Shown here: positions 1 to 14,364 of the stretch, one piece after another
How the letters are laid out: each line of letters opens with the position of its first letter
How positions within the stretch are numbered: the stretch's first letter is position 1
Origin: Enoplosus armatus
Lineage: Eukaryota > Chordata > Actinopteri > Centrarchiformes > Enoplosidae
Direction of reading: 5' to 3'
Assembly (NCBI RefSeq): GCF_043641665.1
Contig: NC_092184.1
Location: 15,808,108 to 15,872,107 of the forward strand
DNA: 64,000 bases
Made by a program: the position numbers and the translations under genes
Notes under the pieces: model-generated
Told to the model about the DNA's origin: nothing
Databases searched by the model: none
What the model saw: only the letters and a program-made list of their open reading frames with translations

Positions 1-1514
1 TTTTTCTCTTTACTAACATTTAACAGGCATATGGCAAGTATTTCATAACACAAGATCTAAAGATATCAATTTATCCACCAGCTGCATACTCAGTACCTCA
101 AGACATGCGTCATGTTTAATAAAGGACACTGACTTTTTCTCCAAATTCACTGTCATGCTGTTATTTCAGTCATCGGTATAGCTGTAAAACCTGTAGTGTG
201 ATGAAGCAGATATGCTCTGTAAGTGTAAGTTTTCTCTTACTGCCACTTCCCATATTTAGTATGTTGCAGTGAACTTCCATGCAGCACAGGCAGTGTATCA
301 ACCAGACTGATGTTCGTTAGGATGGACAGCATCCTGGGCCGAGAGCCAAGATGCCTCGATCCAATCTTTGTGCCTCTGGGAGCAAAGTCAGAGTTTATTC
401 TAACTGCAGGCACTGTGAAGACACAGCTACACATCAGGCAGATAACAAATTAAGACAGTCGTATCAGACCAGCTACATACAAATGGTCAAAGGGAAACCA
501 TCTGACGTTTCTGAAACGTGAGGTGACGTCTGCTGAAAAGTGTGTGATGAAGTGACAGCACTGTAAAAACGATTGTGAATGAATTTTTAATTTAATGTTG
601 GAATGTATTTTTAGGTGGACTCATAGAATGTTTTGTAGGTCACATTTTGAGCCCCCAAGACTGTCATTTATATGTTTTTCAAATGCCAACTAATATATGT
701 TATTCAATATCATATCCAACACGTGTTAACCCATCAGCAGTAGCAGATCACTGACATTGCCTTCAGCTTTTTAGTTATTTTTGGTGCCTAAGATTTAAAT
801 ATTACATGAGTTTGACATTTTCTGATGGTAGCTATGGGTGCTGAAGTCTGTGCGTGAACATTCTCGCATGCATGTGAGTCTGCATATGTGCTAATGCATA
901 GTGATGACAGTTGTGCGTGTCCCGCACCAGCATGGTCCTCAGCTGCAGCACCCTCCACTCCCCTTAAGAAAACACTTCCAGATGCTCCCACCATGCTGCA
1001 GGACAGTGAGAGGAAATGCCATGCAAGCCAAGAAGAAGAGCAGGAGAGATGGTGGAGATTTGTCTTGAGGACAGGGGATGTAGTAAAGGATGGTTAGTGT
1101 CCCTGGGGAATATAAATCCTCTATCTTGATTCAGTCTGCCAGTGGAAATGAGCCCCCTATCTTCAGGATCTGGGTTGTAAATATAAAGGGAGGGTATAAA
1201 GGGTATAAAAGGAAGATGTTGTGGTAGTGATGGATTTGTAGATGACTCAAAATAACTGTGTGGAAATGTGGAAAGTGTGAGCAGCGATGAAAAGCATCAA
1301 AGTTGATAGACGTCTGTAAAAACTCAGAAACAGATGAGAGAGCTCACAGTGATGCAGTCAGGGACCAGATCTCAGCTCCACAAACCCACTGCTATACAGA
1401 ACACATACAAAATGGCAGTAAAGAAACCAGTTTGATAGCTCAACCTACTGTATTCCTCTATCATCGTCATCTACCATCATTATCATCTACCATCGACATC
1501 AACACGACCAGCAG

Positions 1515-1519
1515 GCGCG

Positions 1520-1582
<63 letters not shown>
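1515..1582. repeat. (GC)7(AC)27 microsatellite
   Basis: Seven GC units run directly into an AC tract, an alternating purine-pyrimidine stretch able to adopt Z-DNA. Confidence 0.9.
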
Positions 1583-1584
<2 letters not shown>

Positions 1585-3562
1585 AGACAAAACAGATACT
1601 TATACAGATGGTGGTATCAGATTTAAGCACTTGGGTGTAAGTAAAGCATGGAATGTGTTAGCATGCTGTGACATGATGATAGATGGAGGAAAGAGGAGGC
1701 CGGGAGTTTAAGACACAACATTTAGAGAATGTTGTAATGCAATTTAGGACATTTAGTGAGAGGTACAGAGAGAGAAAGAGGAAAACAGTAAGTCTGTTAT
1801 TTAATCAGCTGTGGCCATGGATTCGAGTGGTGAATCTGCTGTTCCCCTACCATCACAGACCTCTGGACCTCGTGGCCAACATAAGCAGGAGACCACAACT
1901 GCAGCAGATAGATAGGAACTGCACAAGCAAACACGTGCAGAGTAGTTGCTCACCCAGTGTGAGTAAACAGAGTCAGAACTGAAATGGAGGTGGGCAGAGA
2001 CCAGGTGCACTTTTATTAACCATCAGCACAGCGTGTGGATTTTCCTTCCTCCATGTATCACATCAGAGGCAGAGCCTTTTGTGTGTGTGACTTAATCCAT
2101 ATCACTCCACAGCCAGCCCTTTTGAAACCACAGCTCTGGCACGCCACCATTCAGTAAATATTTACTTCTCTCTGAGCGGTTTTATAGTTTCTGGAGTTCC
2201 ATAAGTCAAAATTGACTGCTCTATCTGCTCTTTATCTTGATCTGGAAACAGATTTAGTATATTTGGTATCCAGTAGTGTAGAGCTGCAGATGACTCACCA
2301 TTGTAGGTGATTTGCCTGTGAATTTGGCATTTTGTACAAATAAGTAGCACATAATATCCAAATGATACTAGTAATCAGTTGTGATCTGATCTGCTACTTC
2401 CTCATAGTGATGTTACTACATGCGCTAAAATCTCTCTCATCTTTCTTGGCACATCAGTCTGTTTTCTTTTAAAAGATCTGTTTGAAATCTGACAGCTTTC
2501 AGCTTTTCTATTGAGACTTTCTCTTCTTTTTAAACATGTCAGCTACTACTAATACTACAACAACTACAGTATGGCCAGTATTGATGAGGATCATTGCATG
2601 TGTGGATCACCTCATGGCATTTGGGTACTTGTCTTGAGTATTTGAGTATTGATTGGTTTCATGTTGCTCTGTGAGATTATAACCGTGATCATGGTGGTTT
2701 GTGTTGAGTCAAGAGACTGTAAGGATGTCTGAAGGACTCTTCTGTTGTGTGGTAAATACGTTGAAATAAGAAGTGTTTGGGAAATCGGCGATTGAAAACG
2801 ATAGTGTTGCATGTGTTGGGATTTGGGATGGAAGTGTCTGAAGTGTGCTTCTGTGAGAATTGGGATCATGCGAGCTGGGTGAATACCACAACATGTGCGT
2901 CTCATTGAAGGATCAGAGAGAAGACCTGCCCCCTTGATCCCTAGAGCCTTCTCCTCCTTTCCCCCTTCACCCCTCTCCCCTTTTATGTGCTCCCTTCTTT
3001 CTAAACTTGTTTTTTCTCCTCTTTGTCTTCTGACGAACGAAGGAGGTCCCCCCGTCTGTCTAAAATAGTCCGTCTGACTTACAGGATTCACTCCCTCTGG
3101 CTCTCAGGCTTTTGCTCTTTAACCTCCACATAAACACACTTGCATACCTGTGGCATGTTGACCTCCCTATTATCCAGGAGCTTAAACCACACCAGCATCC
3201 CTCTTTATACCCATCTCTCTCCATGTGTCTCCACCCTCACTGCCAAGGAGCAAGTTTCTGAACCTAAAATAAACATTAGAAATAGATATAGATTTTTTCA
3301 TTTTTATTTTCCAGGAGGCTTCTTTAGAATTTAGTATGTGATGAGTTTTAGTGTAACATCCAACTTCTTACATCCTTTGTACCTGTTCTTCTATTTATAT
3401 TTTCTAATTTAGGGGTGCTCTCAATAAATCTACAATGATATTGTTTGAGATTTAACCAAAATTGATAAAATATAGTGTTCAAAAACCCCTGACTGGCAGG
3501 AAACCACATACTCATTTACTGCTGCTCTGTGTGAGGTGGTCTTAATTACAAGTGCCTATCTT

Positions 3563-3564
<2 letters not shown>

Positions 3565-3602
<38 letters not shown>
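3565..3602. repeat. (TG)19 microsatellite
   Basis: Perfect TG tract followed by GAGTGCGCGCGCAC. Confidence 0.9.
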
Positions 3603-3604
<2 letters not shown>

Positions 3605-6600
3605 TGCGCGCGCACGTACATATGATCTTCAAAGGTTAATAGGACACAGAGCATGGATGCCCATTACTCACTGCTTTATGGAGCTGGCCTTAGTATTTAA
3701 GCACCATAAGCAGCTAATGACTTCCTTATTTTTACTGTTGGAAAACCTCCTCCAGTCTCTTTTTGGAGTCCTGGTCATTGAGAGGAAACAAGAAAAACAT
3801 CCGGTAGTTTCAGTAGATTAAGAGGTTGCCATGGGCACCTCTTTATGGGGTGATACACCCTGGCAGTGCTTATTCACACCTTTCTCTGAGTATCCCTAGT
3901 ATTTGTTTTTACTGTTTTTTTTAATGAAACATTTTGACAAAGACACAGGAAACAAGGTTTTTACAGCAGGTGGATCCCAGTTCTCATAGCTTTTCATAAA
4001 ATGTCTGTACAAAAGAATGGGGCTACTCTCACCTCTGGAGATATGTTTAAGAATTGATGTAAAAACAGAAACTGAAGAGACACTGAGGGCCGGAGAGCCA
4101 AAAGCGTTTTTTATGTGTCTTAAAATAACTATTACGTAAGAATATCAGTGTTGCTGAGGGTGACCGCATTACAGTATTTCCAGCTAAATTAATCAAATCA
4201 ATTTCCCATAAAATCTAGAGCCCTCCAAGGTCAAAATAATGTTTACCCGTGGAAGTGAACTGTATTTTCAGCCACAGACAAGCTCCCAAATAGCTCACAT
4301 ACTGTTGACTACTGTGCATGTGCACCTGCTGGACTTGACTCCGGTTAGACTTTGTCCAGTTGTAAGCAAAGTCATTGTCAGTGTCTTACTGAACATTGAG
4401 TCTTTAAGTAACCTCATTAGTCTGTATAATAGTGCAGATTCATATAGAAAGGCTGTTGCGTTACTGCTGGGATCTCTGCCTCATTATCACTGGTTCTTTC
4501 CTGTAGGGGTAACTTTGAAAATTAGATAATATTATCGTAACGTACCTCAGTGTGTATATGTGCCCATGTATTGCTTCAAAAGAGTTTCTTCAACTATAAG
4601 ATAAGTTGACCTGGAACTGTCTGTTTCCTTGAGAAGCCAGGGGAAAGAACAGAAAACAAACTTGCTTCTTTCTAGCAGAGATGCTGACATATAACTAGGA
4701 TGGAAGCACACTTTAGCTTCTGATTAGCTTTTGAATAGGTCGAGGGTAATATTTTAACTTGGCTCACCTGCAAGGTGCTAGTAAACTAAAAATATCTTGA
4801 AAGAATTTATACAACTGGCCAGATTATATTTTTTTCAGTGCAGTGCTACAGTTTGTTTTACCAGCATTTGGTTTTGATTCTGGGACCCAGACTGAATGTT
4901 ATTCTTGTGTTTCAGAAGGTAGATGAGTAAGTTAAGTACATTTTCCCTCCTGTCTTGGTCTCCCTTCCATCCACAGTTAAAGTCAAGTGAATATTAAAGA
5001 GTTTGAAAGACCTCTTCAGGCTCCTGTAGTCTCCCCCCACAGAGCAGACCACTGGGCAGTAAATAAACGCCCCCAGTGACCTTGCCCTTCCACTCCACCT
5101 GTTAACCACTGCCACCATAGACTGCCAGCCGCCCTCTTGTGCTGCCTGTTTGTGATATTTATGTTTATGAGGAATGTGACATATTTTAGGAGCACCCTGA
5201 GGGAGGTGGAATGTGTTTAACCTTTGACGATGTGTTGGATCAAATTACAAAACACACACTGAGGACATTTAAAAATGGTGTTTAAAGTATGTGACCTTGT
5301 AACCCGTGAGGGGCACAGTGTAACTTATCATTTAAGCAGTTAAAATGGGTCTCGGAGGCGTCACATGACATTGTGACTGTTTATGGGTAATGAAGACAAG
5401 AGTGTGTATTTCAGGCATTGTGAAAGGCCTGTAGCACTGTAAGTAGTAGTAGTTTTCTTGTCATTATGGTTGTAAGACAACAGGGAGAAACTTCGTAGGC
5501 GGACAGTAAGATGTAGCTCTGAGACCATGTTCATCTAAAATGACACTTGTGGCCTTTTCCACTTTGGTTATGACATTGTTTTTACTGGGAAAACTACAGC
5601 ATGAGCGGGCCGGGAATAAGATGTCTTGGCATTGCATAACATCCCAAGACAATGTATGCCAATCCCCCGGTGCTTTAAAGAAAGCAAACCTCACACAAAC
5701 ATATCAGTAGGAATTCCTGTGTGACACGATGAAGCTTGAACGGTACATTTCTGTCACCATAAAACACAGAGAGTCATAGCTAATAGCATGACGGAAGTTT
5801 GGCGTGTCTAAAAACATATCTCAGAAGCTGTTTATCTCATGCTGGATTTAGGCAAGTTTTTAACTGATTTACAACTAGCTGTTGTTTGTGTTGGAGCTGC
5901 AGTACATGAATATTCTTAAAATACTTTTCTGTTTTTCAGAGTTTGTGGAGACAAAAGCCCAGTTTCCCCCTCTGGATGAGCAGTCTGGTTACGGCATAGC
6001 AGTGTCTCTCTCCCTTTGCGGCCCAGTTTCCCTGGGAGTCGTGCCAAAAGGGGTGCCCCCTTCTCTGCAATAGTAGCATTAGAGGAAAATATTGAAGGCT
6101 TGTGCATCATTCTGCTTAAAAAGACGCAGGTTTCATCTCAATGCGGTTGCAGATGTTGAGATCTTAAAAAGTGCATGGAATTTAAGATCTTTGCCATGTT
6201 TGGACTGTATTGCATATTTTTGGCTGCATTGTACTTTTTCTTGTAAACACTTGACAATGACTAACATGAATGAGTTGGAGAAGACGATTCGGGAGCCTTG
6301 TTTTTCTTTCTAATCAACAGCCTGGTCCATCTAGAGCCAGACTAAAGCGAGGCCTGGCGAGAAAGCTCTGGCTGCTGACTTAGGAGTCTTGCGCTCGCTG
6401 GTGTCTGGGCTATTAATAGAGCTAGCCTGAGAATTCAGACTAAGGTCAGCAATCAGATTCCTGCTCCCAACTAGTGGAAGGGAACAAGAAGGAAAAGTCA
6501 CTCCCAGAAATTACGCATTTTTCACATTTCTATTCATGTATGTCAACTTCCACTTGTGCAGGATGTCTGTACACTGAGGAAGGGGTATCCACTCCTGCCA

Positions 6601-6986
6601 ACTGTTGTGTCCTGCTGCCTACGTTAGCTTTAAGCTTTTTATATGATTCACACAGTGGAAAGTACTTTTACCCATGGGATGTGTCCTCAGCATCTCAAGT
6701 ACATAATGTTTTTTTAACAAACATTTTTATGCACTGGAACTGTGCTTCATTGTAGTTAGTATGGAGGCTTCTGTGTGCTGCAGGTGCACTCCTTTAACTC
6801 TGTCAACCTTATTATTGAACACAATGGATTAACACTAGTGGTTTAGGTGAGTGCATCTGTGTTTATGGGAAATTAAATTGTGTCCACCGTGTCCTGATCT
6901 ATAGAACGGCTCACTTTGGAAGTGCATGTCAGCTCCTCTGTGAAGTTTTGTCAGGTGATGCAGAGATTTAAACTATCTTTCCCAAA

Positions 6987-7007
6987 CCCCCCCCCCCCCC
7001 CCCCCCC
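6987..7007. repeat. C homopolymer, 21 bases
   Basis: Uninterrupted C run; its length may vary or be mis-sequenced. Confidence 0.85.
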
Positions 7008-10000
7008 AAATTCTTAGCAGTCTTTGGTGCAGTGACAAGGATCATCCTTCACTGGCTTCCCAGTGAAATGTCGATTTCTTTCAATAATGGATATAAAAAC
7101 AGCTTTACAATTCCACTGGCCACTTGTGACATTAGTGGTTAGTTGGCATTTCATTTATTTCTCCTCCAAAATATCTGTGGTTTCCTTTACATTACAGATG
7201 TGGCTGACTGGATTATTGTTATTAGCACAGCACAGCTGCTGGCTAGACGACGGCAGCTTTGTCAGCAATCTGTCCGCTCACACAGATGGATAAATAGACA
7301 CACAAGCGTTAGTGAACATAAACACACAGTCACACACATCTGGAGTTTACAGCTTAACTCAGAGCCACACAGGCCCGACTATGACACAGTAATTTAAACA
7401 AATATCAACACAGGGCCGCTTATTCTTCAGTCACAGATGGTCTGCATGAACCCGATAAAGCCCCCACCAGATTAATGTCACTGACTGTCCACCCAGACTG
7501 TGCACCATGACCCACACAGATTACAATCCACTCAAAATCTACACAGCTGAAGGGGTAAATACTGCACGAGCATCAGTTTGACAATAGTTCACCATCTTTG
7601 ACATCTGTGTGTTTGTCGACCATCGCATAGTTTAGTGTGTGACTGTATATCGACAGTGACAGTAATCTGTTCTGGTCATTCTTGAGCATGTGCTTCAGTC
7701 ACTTTGTGTAACATAAATCTGCTATTTTTGGTTTATGGAGATTATACTATGAACATCTGGTGGACTGACTTTTTGAGTGCCACAGTGAGTACTTGTGTGC
7801 AACAGATGCAGGAACAGAATGCTTTTTAAATTGCTGGAAGTTTTGCTATGTACAGTTTACCATATTTATGGTTAATATAGCCATGTTTAACTTTTTCTAA
7901 TTGAGCAGAGTTGAATGAAATGCAGGAATGTGAACTTTATGACTGCACTTCATTGGCAAGCTGATCATTTTTGTCCTTTTGGGGTCATGCCTGCGAGGGA
8001 TAGAGTGAACAGAGCCAAAGACCAAATAAAAAAAAACAACAACCCTCGTGGTTAGTTATGAGATGTTATTTGATTCTGGGCCTCTGATCTCTAGATCTCT
8101 GTGCATCAGTCTCTGCATTGCTCAAAGCTTTTTCTCTCCCCCTCTTGCTATCTTCCTGCCACCGAACTTGCCCTTCACCCACTTCCTTCTCTCCACATCA
8201 CTGTCACTTGTGCCATGGTGGCTCAGCCCCTGCTGTTCCCACCAGCCATGAAGACCCCAAGGCTGTTTAACAGTGGAGTTCATCACTCCGTTCAGCTTGA
8301 CTCACAGAGCAGAGTGTTTCTGACTGCAGCTCCTTTAAAGAGGCTTCTTACTGTCCCAGATGAGTTGAAAATATGTCTTCCGAAGATGCTCTGTGCCATT
8401 TAGCTATTTGTCTCTATGCCAACAGAAAGGCCACTCGTCGGCCAGGTAAGAACATTTTATCTTCAAGCTCTACAGCCATAACAGGTTTGTGTTTGGTCTT
8501 GGTTGCTAAATAAAAGCATCTAGTGATTAAAAGAAAAAGTTTCCCTCCAACTAAGGAAATGAGAGAAAACTGCACAGAGCAGGAGTAGATAATAAACTGT
8601 CAACTCATTTTTAAAGAACTTACATTTTTTTCTCCATCATTATAAGAAGAAATAGATTTTTCAGAGCAGATAAAAATCTCAATGTTAATAGTCTACATAC
8701 TATATGTGTACATTCTATACATTCACCATTTATCCTTGCATATTCATATATTTCCTGCTTTATTTCTTTTACCTTTTTAAGTGTATTTACTACGCTAAGT
8801 CCTGGATCTGCTCAATCATATACAGAACCTCTCTGATGATGCAATGACCCACTTTAAAAATGAGGGCAACTTTAAGATTGTTTTCTGCTTTTGTCTGTTT
8901 TTTCCACAGAGACATGGCAAAGACAGTTATTGACTTACCGTTGGCAGGCAAGTAGCACATAATATAAGGCTAGCTACTGCCTGACATTTATTGCTGAAGT
9001 GTTTTCACATCTGCGAAACTCCCAGTATAAAACTCTCTCAGTACATTTACCTTTGGTCAAATCAAAATGTTGATGTTGAAACAAAGTATTTCCAGATGAA
9101 AAATTGACAACTTCAATGGGCTTCAATAAAGGAACTCTGTAATAATCATAATCAGCTTATAATTCAATTCCATTTGTTGGCACTAGGTTCTGGGTTGAAC
9201 TTCACACTGTGAAGGACGCCAGGTGTCTCACTGAGTCTGTGCCATTTCCTTTTTGACGCTCTTTTGACACCTCATTCACTTGAGGTGTGAGTGCTGCTGA
9301 CACACACCATGTGCTATACATAATTTCATGCTCTTTGGATTCAAGAATCGTGCAGCACTCTCCAGAAATCTGCAGCAGTACTCTTCTCACAACTCAGTGT
9401 GCGCTTGTTCTCCTTTTCCTTTGGTTCATAGATAATTGAACAGTAAAGCTCACTGGAAATAATGGAAGTGAATATTTTAGCACGACCAAGAAAAGAAAAA
9501 GGTTCTAGCCCACTCACCACTGTGTGTTACCTACAAGTCCAGTGACAAGTTTGAGCGTAAAGGCACGGAAGTGCTAACTTTGACACTGCACCATCAAAGG
9601 CTGTCAAACTCACCCTTAGCTACTGTTCTGTTCATGTGTAAGTGAGGGAGCAGGCTATGCACAGCCTAAATAAATATTATCATGCCCCACTGAGTGTACC
9701 CAAACACACTCTAACCAGGGCAGGAGTTACCTAAACAAATCAGAGGTGACAGCCCTCTCCACAGCTTTTAAACCATAGTGGTTAAGCTTAATTTGTTGGT
9801 TGTAGTGATCCTGCCGCAGTAACCTTGGGTTTATTATTTGCTTTGGTTTTCAATAAACCATAAAAATGTGTACTGTGGTTCTTACATGAATTTCCTGAGA
9901 GAAAATAAAGTTGTAAAAAGATCAAAATCAGGTTTATAAGTAATTCTCATAAAATAATTGCAATTTGACCAGGACCCCAAACAGATCATTAGGGTTTATA

Positions 10001-12892
10001 CCAAACAATAAAGTTTTCTGTTGCCTTCTATTTTGTTTGATACTTTAATATTAAGATTATTAGAGTGATTTAGTTTAGTAGTTTAGTTTGTGCCTGGTGT
10101 TTGATATCTCACCTGTTTTCTACAGAAGGTCTGTGAGTCTTTTCCTTCCCCCTTCTGTCTGACCCTCACACTCTGTTTCCTCTATCGCTGCACCTTTTGC
10201 AGTAGCACCAGCCAGTCAAGCCCGGGATGCAGCATGTGTCTGTGTGCAGCATTACGTTATTAATGTCTGGCTGTAAGACTGTGTAGCTCTGCTGGAGCTG
10301 GAGGCACAAAAGGTTTATCCGCACAAACCTGGAGCAGCTTGCGGTCGGTCGCTGTCCTCTACTGTGTCGTGTGTGTGTGTGTGTGTGTGTCTTGGCCATC
10401 TGCAGAATGGTAAGTGTAGCATGTCATCTGCATTGTGATGAGAAGTGAGATAGGCTCAGCTACACGGCGCAAGCCTTCTGTCACATACTACCTCTCCTGG
10501 TTTATAATGTAAAGGGGCAGACACGCCGGTTTGTTTTCATCAATCTGCCTTTTGTTTTTGACAATGATGTTGGCAGTCTTACGCTCTGCCCAGTTTATCT
10601 TTCGTTTCTCCCAGCCCGGTTTCCTCCAAACCAGTTTGGAGACGTTAATAGCAAAGCTGTGTGTTTAATAATGTGCTAATGACTGTCTGACTGTCTATCT
10701 GCTCTACATGCAATGTGCATGCCTTGAGATTGGTATTTTCTTGGTGGCAGTGTTACTGAGGTCAAAGGGATGTAGAGCAGGGAGTGCTGGGGCTTTTTCA
10801 TCTGTATGGGACTGCTCCTGGCAGTCAGATGTTCCTATAGTTTCATTCCAGCTGTACATTATATAAGGTAAATCAAATATGTGGCAGAGGAGTGTGAATC
10901 CCATATGAAGAGGTTGCATGCTGATTGCACATTAGTTAGCGCAACATATGTTAGAGACTGAACTGCATCACAGATTAGTCAGTTGGCAAGGCATCCCATT
11001 TGTGTGTGTGGGTACTTGTGTTGAGGTTTCCAAGCTTTTTTGTGTGTTTTTTTTTTTTTTGTGGCTCTTGGTGTGTTTGGGCATCAAGATTAGAGAAACG
11101 GATTACATCCGGGAGGAGGAGCACAGATGGTAAGAGAAGGAGGAAGGGAACAATTATGTGTAGTTCATGTTGGAGCCCAGACCAGTCAGGCACCACCCCA
11201 GAAGTCACCAACGCCATCTGTTGAGGTTACAAGTCACGGATTGATGGATATCTCTGAAGCTTTATTAAGAATTGGCAATGGAAATCATTTACTTTTACTA
11301 TTATTCTAGGCTTGTCGTGTCAAAGAGTCATCTAAATGTAAATGGTAACATGTTAAACTCCCAGACTTCAGACTGGTTTAGCTGAGGGACAGATCCACTG
11401 CTTAACTACATGAGAGCAGAGACTGTTGAGGCCACATGGTGGGAAATCATTCAAAGCCCAGATGTAACAGCCATGTTCCACTAGCCTTTATTACAGTTTT
11501 TAGCCCCAGTGTGTAGAGAGATTTTTGAACTGCTAACCTGCTTATTATGCTAACAACTTCATAATCCTGAGCAAACAGGGATTCCTCATGTGGTGTCTGG
11601 AGTGTCAATCACAGGTTCTCGTAGGCTCAATTTTGGGGGCTGCTTCTTGTCAATCAATGATGCTGTCAGGAGCATAACAATCTTTGACGCACGAGATAAA
11701 CAGCTCAATCTCCAGGGAGATGACCCCAGACGGCCCAGTAGGGGTGGCAGGGAAACCAAGGCAGCTTTGCACTTGGCAAATATTGGATCCAGATGAAACA
11801 TCATGATCTTGTTTATTTGTGGAAGAAATGTTAACCTATTGTATATTTATCTCCTTAGTCACCACAAACTTAATTTATGGAAGTCTAAAGACAAAAGTAT
11901 GTTTATGTGGTAGATTTCTAAAATGGTGCTATCTTAGAAAAGGAGTTGGTACAGAGGATTATACCCTCATACACTCAAGTATTTCTGCTTTATAAGAATT
12001 TAACACTTTATTTAACACAAATATCTGACTTGTTCTCACTTGAAGTAACACTTTTGCTGTATAGTGTTGGTGAGAACTGTTTTCCAATGTATCAAGAGTG
12101 TACATGTACACTGGCCATCTGCTTTAAGGCCTGTTGTGCATATTCAAGTGTGTGTGTGTTGCATTGTGCTTACTGTTTAAAGCACGACAGAGTTTGTGAA
12201 ACAGCTGTCTGAAGCTCGTTTGTGCAGCGATATGTTACCTCTTCTTTGGTCAGTATATTATATCCTCCTGTCTTTGAAATCTTGTCCCAAGAGATAATTC
12301 GAGTTATTACAGATGTTGGGGGGTTCCTGTGAAAGGACATTATGAAATCAAAATGTGTTCAGTGATGTGTGATCCTATATTATATATATTTGACCAGCAG
12401 ATTTTTACCTTCGTCAGCTCAGCGTAGTAAATCCTGCTTCCCCCAGTGGCAGAACATACTGTATAGATTATTGACCAGGACAAATGTTTTATTAATCCTG
12501 CTGTCTCTCAACTTTCAAAAGATAGAATTACATACAGATTACATTACCACTGTGTACCTGGCCTGTGATCCTTACATGCTGTTGATGATTAATTTTCAAA
12601 AACTATTCTCTTTCTCACTGTTCCCCGAGATCACCAGCGATCTTGCTGTTTAGAAAAATCTAATTAGATTTCAACAGAAAAACTGAATTCCAGGTATGTG
12701 TTATAGTGTATTGTGTATAAAACAACCAAGCTCAGTAAACACTTGTTAATCAAACACTTCCACACATCATGTCCATTTGGTAGCTGAACTCTGAGCTGAT
12801 GATAAGATAATGTGTTAATGGACAGGCCCTCAGGAGGCCTGTGGTGTAGGCAATTTGTCATCTACACATGAGAAATCTTAAACCTTACAAAA

Positions 12893-13110
12893 CCTTAAAT
12901 GGACTGCATTTATAAAGCGCTTTACAGCTTGCCTCACATTCATCCATTCACACACTGATGACAGCAAGCTACCAGGCAAGACACTGGCCTAACCATCGTG
13001 AGCAATTTGGGGTTCTCTGTCTTGCTCAAGGACATTTTGACAGGGATTGAACCGTCACCCCTGCAATTAGTGGACAACCTGCTCTTTCTGCTGAGTCACA
13101 GCTGCTGTAC
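12893..13110 (+). repeat. Dispersed fish repeat, AAATGGACTGCATTTATA family
   Basis: Starts TAAATGGACTGCATTTATA, then AGCGCTTTACAGC, CATTCACACACTGATG, CTTGCTCAAGGACATTTTGA and GGATTGAACCG. I know this order as a common teleost repeat. A shorter copy with the same start is at 62645-62736. Confidence 0.7.
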
Positions 13111-14301
13111 TCACTGTAACCCTGTACTAGGGATTGTTCAAGTTGGTGCTTTTAGTTGCAGAAACAGATACCAGTTACACAGATAACAGGAAACAACAAA
13201 ACAAATGTGCGCACACAACTGCGTGTTTGTGTTGCACATTAAATTCAGCTTATTGTTACATGGCTGTGAGATCAATTCGAGGTATAATTCTGTCAATAAA
13301 AGCACATGTTTGCAATTCAAGACATTCAACAAACCTTTGTGAGGCCAAGCTTAAATGTGACTAAATAGGGCCGATAATGTTAGTGTAGTAGTAAAGCTGC
13401 AAGTTGTTAAACTTCACAGATTATCTCCCAGGCGTGCGTTTTGCCTGTAGTGCAAACTTACTCTTTAGTCAAACTTTTTTTTTATGCATACTGCACATGA
13501 TGTAATGAACAGTCAACCTCCAACATCGCCTGCCCTGGGGACTCCCGACTGCGGTTTCTTAATCTACTGTTGCAAAAGTAATGAATCTGAGAATAGTTTA
13601 GCTACTTTGCGTTTGTTTCCACTCAATTGGCACCTTTGGCAAGACAGGAAACCCAGTCCAGACGTTGATGTAATTTCTCTCACTGAATCTGTTCAAGACA
13701 CAATGCCAACACTGTTTCAGCAGATCTGTGGCTCCAACTTTAGACTTCACCCTCTTCAGTAGCATTGTGATAAGGCCCAGCAGGAGCCAACAATCACACA
13801 AGGTGGTTTTGTGTTCATGTAATGTGGGATGTAGACGGGCTGGAATTCAGTGCTGGAGAAGCGAGGCCACACAACAACCCACTGACTTCCTTTCACCAGG
13901 GCAAACAGAGTTCACCTCCCAGCAGATGCTGGGCCTGTTTTGTCTGCTGTCGCCTGTTGTCTGACAGGTGTTGGTTTTCTTCGCTCTGTTTGGGTGCAAC
14001 ATACCAGTCTAAATAAATATTAATAGCACCTTTCTAGACTGCAACCGAGTTGTGCAATTTGTTCTGTGGTTTCTTCATGATTCAGCAGCAGTTTGTTCAG
14101 CTATCTGGAATTGAGTGGAAACCGATAAACATAATAATTCCTGGTTCTCATTTTGAGTAATGGCTGAGAAAAAACAACTCATTAAAATGTCCATGTCTCT
14201 GCCAAAAGTGGTGGAATACAATGCAATTACTGAGTTCAGGGGAAACCAGACCCTTTGTTGTGGCTTCTGAAGCATATTTTCACCTGAAGTGTATTTTGAC
14301 C

Positions 14302-14302
<1 letters not shown>

Positions 14303-14362
<60 letters not shown>
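14303..14362. repeat. (TG)30 microsatellite
   Basis: Perfect TG tract. Confidence 0.9.

Positions 14363-14364
<2 letters not shown>

Larger units (their letters stand above)
1..9999. other. No gene recognised (left flank, first part)
   Basis: No conserved exon seen on either strand. Short open frames occur at chance length. Contents: a (GC)n(AC)n tract at 1515-1582, (TG)19 at 3565-3602, a 21-base C run at 6987-7007, and three closely spaced TATAAA words at 1182-1209. It may be intergenic or an intron of a gene whose exons lie to the left. Confidence 0.6.

Noticed and set aside
2612..3091. 159-codon open frame on the minus strand
   Set aside because: Longest unassigned frame in the left flank, but no recognised domain, mixed low-complexity composition and no splice or promoter context; fits chance in this length of DNA.
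5938..6073. Exon-like stretch after TTTTTCAG encoding FVETKAQFPPLDEQSGYG
   Set aside because: Has an acceptor-like start but no matching donor before the stop and no recognised homology.
8423..8444. Possible mini-exon between AACAG and CCAG|GTAAGA
   Set aside because: Good-looking borders, but only about 20 bases with nothing to tie it to a gene.
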